51,553 bases of DNA from Oscillospiraceae bacterium. Its GTDB lineage: Bacteria > Bacillota > Clostridia > Oscillospirales > Acutalibacteraceae. Location of the stretch: positions 1 to 51,553 of the forward strand of contig JAKVJJ010000012.1 of assembly GCA_022487055.1 (NCBI GenBank). Direction: 5' to 3'. This document shows positions 49,131 to 51,553 of the stretch, piece by piece (positions within the stretch are counted from its first letter, which is position 1; every line of letters begins with the position of its first letter). The notes beneath the pieces are model-generated. The model had not been told where the DNA came from and did not search any database. It worked only from the letters and a program-made list of their open reading frames with translations. The position numbers and the translations under genes were made by a program.

Positions 49131-49198
49131 TATGGAAAGTATGCTTGACATTTTAAAAGTTAATGTTATACTTATTTATGGAAAGTAAGCTTTCCATA
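49131..49198 (+). promoter_or_regulatory. Promoter and palindromic operator of the HTH/membrane pair
   Basis: TTGACA 49145-49150, 16 bp, TATACT 49167-49172. Downstream is TATGGAAAG-TAAG-CTTTCCATA (49177-49198), a perfect 9-bp dyad. A further copy of TATGGAAAG lies upstream of the -35 at 49131-49139. Likely bound by the XRE protein that follows. Confidence 0.7.
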
Positions 49199-49215
49199 GG
49201 TCGAGAGGTGGTAAA

Positions 49216-49416
49216 ATGAAAAACCGTTTGGAGGAAATCCGAAAAGAACGCGGGATAAAGCAAGAGGAATTGGCGGACGCCTTGGAAGTATCTCGTCAAA
49301 CCATTGGGTCTCTGGAAAATGGGCGCTACAATCCCTCAATCACTTTGGCGTTTAAGCTTGCCAGATATTTCAATATGAGCATTGAAGAAATATTCATTTA
49401 TGAGGAGGATAATTGA
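49216..49416 (+). CDS. Small XRE-family regulator (YozG-like)
   Basis: A 66-residue protein consisting only of an HTH_3 domain: RLEEIRKERGIKQEELADALEVSRQTIGSLENGRYNPS, ending IEEIFIYEEDN. Such regulators usually control an adjacent membrane-protein gene and themselves; the dyad in the promoter fits. GAGAGGTGG precedes the ATG. Confidence 0.88.
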   Translation: MKNRLEEIRKERGIKQEELADALEVSRQTIGSLENGRYNPSITLAFKLARYFNMSIEEIFIYEEDN

Positions 49417-49838
49417 TGTTGCGGAAGAAATCATTTTACGTTATTACATTACTGGTTGGAATCGCTTTACTTGGTGCAGCTTTAGTGTTTAGAATGTTTC
49501 CTGAAGCTCCTAAGAGCGTAGGCGGTATGTGCATTGGTATCGGCGCTGGATTGTTCGGAATGAGCGTTGCCAATTTGTATATGAAGCGCCTGGAAAAGAC
49601 CGACCCTAAAATCGTGAAGAAAAAACAGATTGAATACACTGACGAAAGAAACACAATGATTCGTAATGCGGCAAAAGCAAAAGCTGGAGATATTATTCAA
49701 TGGTTTATCATGGGCATAGCTTATCTTACTATTTTGATTGGAACACCATTATGGATAACATTAACTGTAATTGGAGTGTTTGTACTGAAATGTTTTTTGG
49801 AAGCATATTTTGCAAGCAAGTATCAAAACGAGATGTAA
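49416..49838 (+). CDS. DUF2178/DUF6442-like membrane protein
   Basis: A 140-residue protein with four predicted membrane helices: two near the N terminus (VITLLVGIALLGAALVF, GMCIGIGAGLFGMSV) and two after a basic, charged loop (LEKTDPKIVKKKQIEYTDERN). The QIEYTDERNTMIRNAAKAKAGD motif is typical of these small proteins that sit beside XRE regulators. ATG 49416 has GGAGGA upstream and shares a base with the regulator's stop. Function unknown. Confidence 0.75.
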   Translation: MLRKKSFYVITLLVGIALLGAALVFRMFPEAPKSVGGMCIGIGAGLFGMSVANLYMKRLEKTDPKIVKKKQIEYTDERNTMIRNAAKAKAGDIIQWFIMGIAYLTILIGTPLWITLTVIGVFVLKCFLEAYFASKYQNEM

Positions 49839-50359
49839 TTAGCGAATGGTTACGATGATGCTTTTTACCAAAACGGTGTAAATTGCCATGCAGACAATGA
49901 CATCCAATCTACTCTGCCAGAAATGTGTTCACAGTTGCAAGCAGAGTTTTCGAGCTATCGTGATGGCCTATACGCAGCTTTTCAATCTGCTGTGTGAGAA
50001 GGCAGACGACGTGTACGCGGGCGCTTGCTCGACAAATTTGCTAACATCGGGCAGATCTCAAAATTTGAAAAGCTGATTGCAACCATCCGCAGCCGCGAGG
50101 TTTCTCACAGCCTCAATTTTCAGAGATTTTGGAAGGATTTAGCCTCGGTCGATGAGCTGTCTGTCCTTGCGGCGGCAAGTGCATCCTTCAACTTCGCGGC
50201 GTCCGGCCTTTCCTTTCGGACAAGTACCTGTCCGACTACGAGACCCGCAACGCTTTCCCTATCGAAAAGTTTCTGTTCACCAAATTAAAGCCAAAACCGG
50301 ACGATGTGTTCAACACATATGCCGTTGATCTCTCCGGGAAACCGAAAGCCGCAGAATAG
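49839..50359 (+). pseudogene. Degenerate mobile-element gene (stop codon and frameshift)
   Basis: Protein-like sequence runs from NGYDDAFYQNGV through FSSYRDGLYAAFQSAV, meets a TGA, continues in the same frame as RLLDKFANIGQISKFEKL and DELSVLAAASASFNFAASG. It then shifts frame near 50215 to DKYLSDYETRNAFPIEKF, ending DLSGKPKAAE. I cannot name the parent gene. It lies just before a Maff2 remnant, so it probably comes from a Tn1549-like conjugative element. Confidence 0.5.
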
Positions 50360-50398
50360 CGGCTTTTTTTATATTCAAAATTAGAATTGGAGGTAACC

Positions 50399-50517
50399 TT
50401 TCATTCCGCAATCGGCGTTCTCCAGGCCCTCGTGATCGTCCTCGGCGCTGGCCTTGCCATTGGGGGCGCGATCATTATGGCAACGACAATCCGGGAGTGA
50501 ATGCGCAGGGCCCATAA
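50399..50517 (+). pseudogene. Maff2-family ICE membrane protein remnant
   Basis: A TTGGAGGTAA site is followed, without a start codon, by SAIGVLQALVIVLGAGLAIG, then a frameshift leads to YGNDNPGVNAQGP and a stop. Maff2 proteins of Tn1549-like elements share the VLQTLV...GAG...GYGNDNPGAKSQG pattern. This is a truncated, frameshifted copy. Confidence 0.65.
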
Positions 50518-50590
50518 GGAAACAAGAAAAGCAATTAAAATGAGATAGATAGCCACTGACAGCAATGCATTAAAAATTTTAAAAAAGGTA

Positions 50591-50621
50591 TTGACTCTCA
50601 CGTTGCGTGATAGTGTATTCT
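50591..50621 (+). promoter_or_regulatory. MerR-type promoter with 19-bp spacer
   Basis: TTGACT (50591-50596) and TATTCT (50616-50621) are separated by 19 bp containing the dyad CTCACGTTGCGTGATAG. The overlong spacer with internal dyad is the signature of promoters activated by MerR/TipAL proteins. Confidence 0.8.
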
Positions 50622-50714
50622 AAGAGTAGAAAAAAGCTGTTGTTAAATACCCACAGGCAGCAGCATATCTCTTGGAAAATCCATATCCCGACAATCGCAT
50701 TTAGGAGGATAAGT

Positions 50715-51553
50715 ATGAAGACTGTAAAGCAAGTGTCCCAACTGACTGGAATAAGCGTAAGAACTTTGCAATATTACGATGAAATTGGCTTGTTTAAGCC
50801 AACTAAAGTAACTGCGTCAGGTTACAGATTATATGATGATGATGCTTTAGAAATCCTACAGCAAATATTGTTTTTTAGAGAACTCAACTTTCCATTAAAA
50901 GATATAAAAGCAATCATGCAAAACCCCCGATATGATAAAAACGATGCCTTTATTAGGCAACAAAAATTTCTTGAAGCAAAACGTGACAGACTAAATGGCC
51001 TTTTGGATTTGCTGAATAAACTTATAAAAGGAGAGAAAAGTATGAGTTTCAAAGAATTTGACATGAGTGGGTACTTTGGCTTACTAAAAGAATTCAGGGA
51101 CAATCACGCAGAGGATATCGTCAAAATATGGGGCAGCATGGATAAGTTTGACCAGACAGTAGATAAGATTAAGGAAAATGAAGGAAGAGCGGCAAAAGCT
51201 GCTATTCAATTTTATGGTAGCATTGAAAAATACACCGAAGCTATGAAAGAACATCTGAATGAGTTGCCGAAAAAGACTCAGGATTTCAATAATTTAATGA
51301 GCGGAGATTATATAGCAAAGACAACAGAGCTAATGAAAAAACTCACATCAGATTTGAAAAAAGATGCGTCTTCAAATGAAATTCAATGTATTGTGGATGA
51401 ATGGGTAAATGTGGTGAATAAGCAGACAAGTGGTTTGGATAATAGTTATTGGCGCCTTTTGACTGAAGGATTTTTGTCGGACAGCGCGATTATTGAAGCA
51501 AACGATAATATGTATGGTAAGGGAGCGTCTGCCTTTATTGGCAAGGCATTAAA
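50715..51553 (+). CDS. MerR/TipAL-like regulator with TipAS domain (3' end outside window)
   Basis: The N-terminal 70 residues are a MerR HTH (MKTVKQVSQLTGISVRTLQYYDEIGLFKP, ASGYRLYDDDALEILQQILFF). A coiled-coil linker follows, then a TipAS-like antibiotic-binding domain (about 145 onward: EDIVKIWGSMDKFDQTV, LMSGDYIAKTTELMKKL). TipAL proteins sense thiopeptides and other drugs and activate multidrug responses. Its own promoter has MerR geometry, implying autoactivation. AGGAGG precedes the ATG; no stop occurs before the window edge. Confidence 0.88.
   Translation, partial: MKTVKQVSQLTGISVRTLQYYDEIGLFKPTKVTASGYRLYDDDALEILQQILFFRELNFPLKDIKAIMQNPRYDKNDAFIRQQKFLEAKRDRLNGLLDLLNKLIKGEKSMSFKEFDMSGYFGLLKEFRDNHAEDIVKIWGSMDKFDQTVDKIKENEGRAAKAAIQFYGSIEKYTEAMKEHLNELPKKTQDFNNLMSGDYIAKTTELMKKLTSDLKKDASSNEIQCIVDEWVNVVNKQTSGLDNSYWRLLTEGFLSDSAIIEANDNMYGKGASAFIGKAL

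Noticed and set aside
1-51553. CRISPR array
   Set aside because: No regularly spaced repeats were seen; the only clear tandem repeats are the 36-bp coding units in the flippase gene.

Overview
The window is a piece of a mid-GC Firmicutes chromosome. Gene content and signals suggest a Clostridia/Oscillospirales-type anaerobe: AAGGAGG ribosome sites, a Firmicutes LexA box, an AraR-type arabinose repressor, TPP-controlled thiamine uptake and Tn1549-like ICE debris. The lineage is inferred; no rRNA or other taxonomic marker is present.

About 1-32.75 kb lies inside an integrated temperate phage whose left end is beyond the window. The right end is fixed by the 3' half of a tRNA-Arg(CCG) gene at 32701-32745, just past a tyrosine integrase. 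Going left from the integrase come HicAB, a DUF4236 lysogenic gene, an SOS-box promoter driving a 38-codon ORF that faces the repressor, the cI-like repressor with divergent promoters and operators, and a run of very small early genes. These are followed by an HUH-type Rep with a probable antisense RNA, a DNA methylase, an ArpU/sigma-like late regulator, a tRNA-like relic, the terminase, and a lambda-like head module (portal, ClpP-type protease, decoration protein, capsid E). A P2-like contractile tail follows (sheath, tube, frameshifted chaperone, tape measure, X, D, V, U, W, J, I, fibre), then XkdX and lysis genes. A helicase-nuclease resembling a type III restriction Res subunit lies beyond lysis, in the usual cargo position and still inside the element. 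Nearly all phage genes run on the minus strand; the repressor, HicAB, integrase, DUF4236 gene, a 48-aa gene and Res are on plus.

The chromosome resumes at about 32.75 kb. It carries a thiamine/HMP ABC transporter operon behind a TPP riboswitch and terminator, a divergent metal-resistance locus (CopA with a fused C-terminal HMA domain; ArsR/SmtB regulator and a CadA/ZntA-type pump), small HMA-like and unknown genes, ywlG (DUF436), araR-araB-araD without araA, and a polysaccharide flippase with a repetitive basic tail. The last 3 kb is patchy: a small HTH/membrane-protein pair with a palindromic operator, a decayed ICE segment containing a Maff2 remnant, and a MerR/TipAL-like regulator cut by the window edge.

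The most interesting parts are the lysogeny switch (protease-less repressor opposed by a LexA-boxed 38-codon ORF), the promoter-to-terminator small RNA lying antisense to the rep leader, the -1 frameshift site in the tail chaperone gene, a self-contained 48-aa gene, and a possible cos region.
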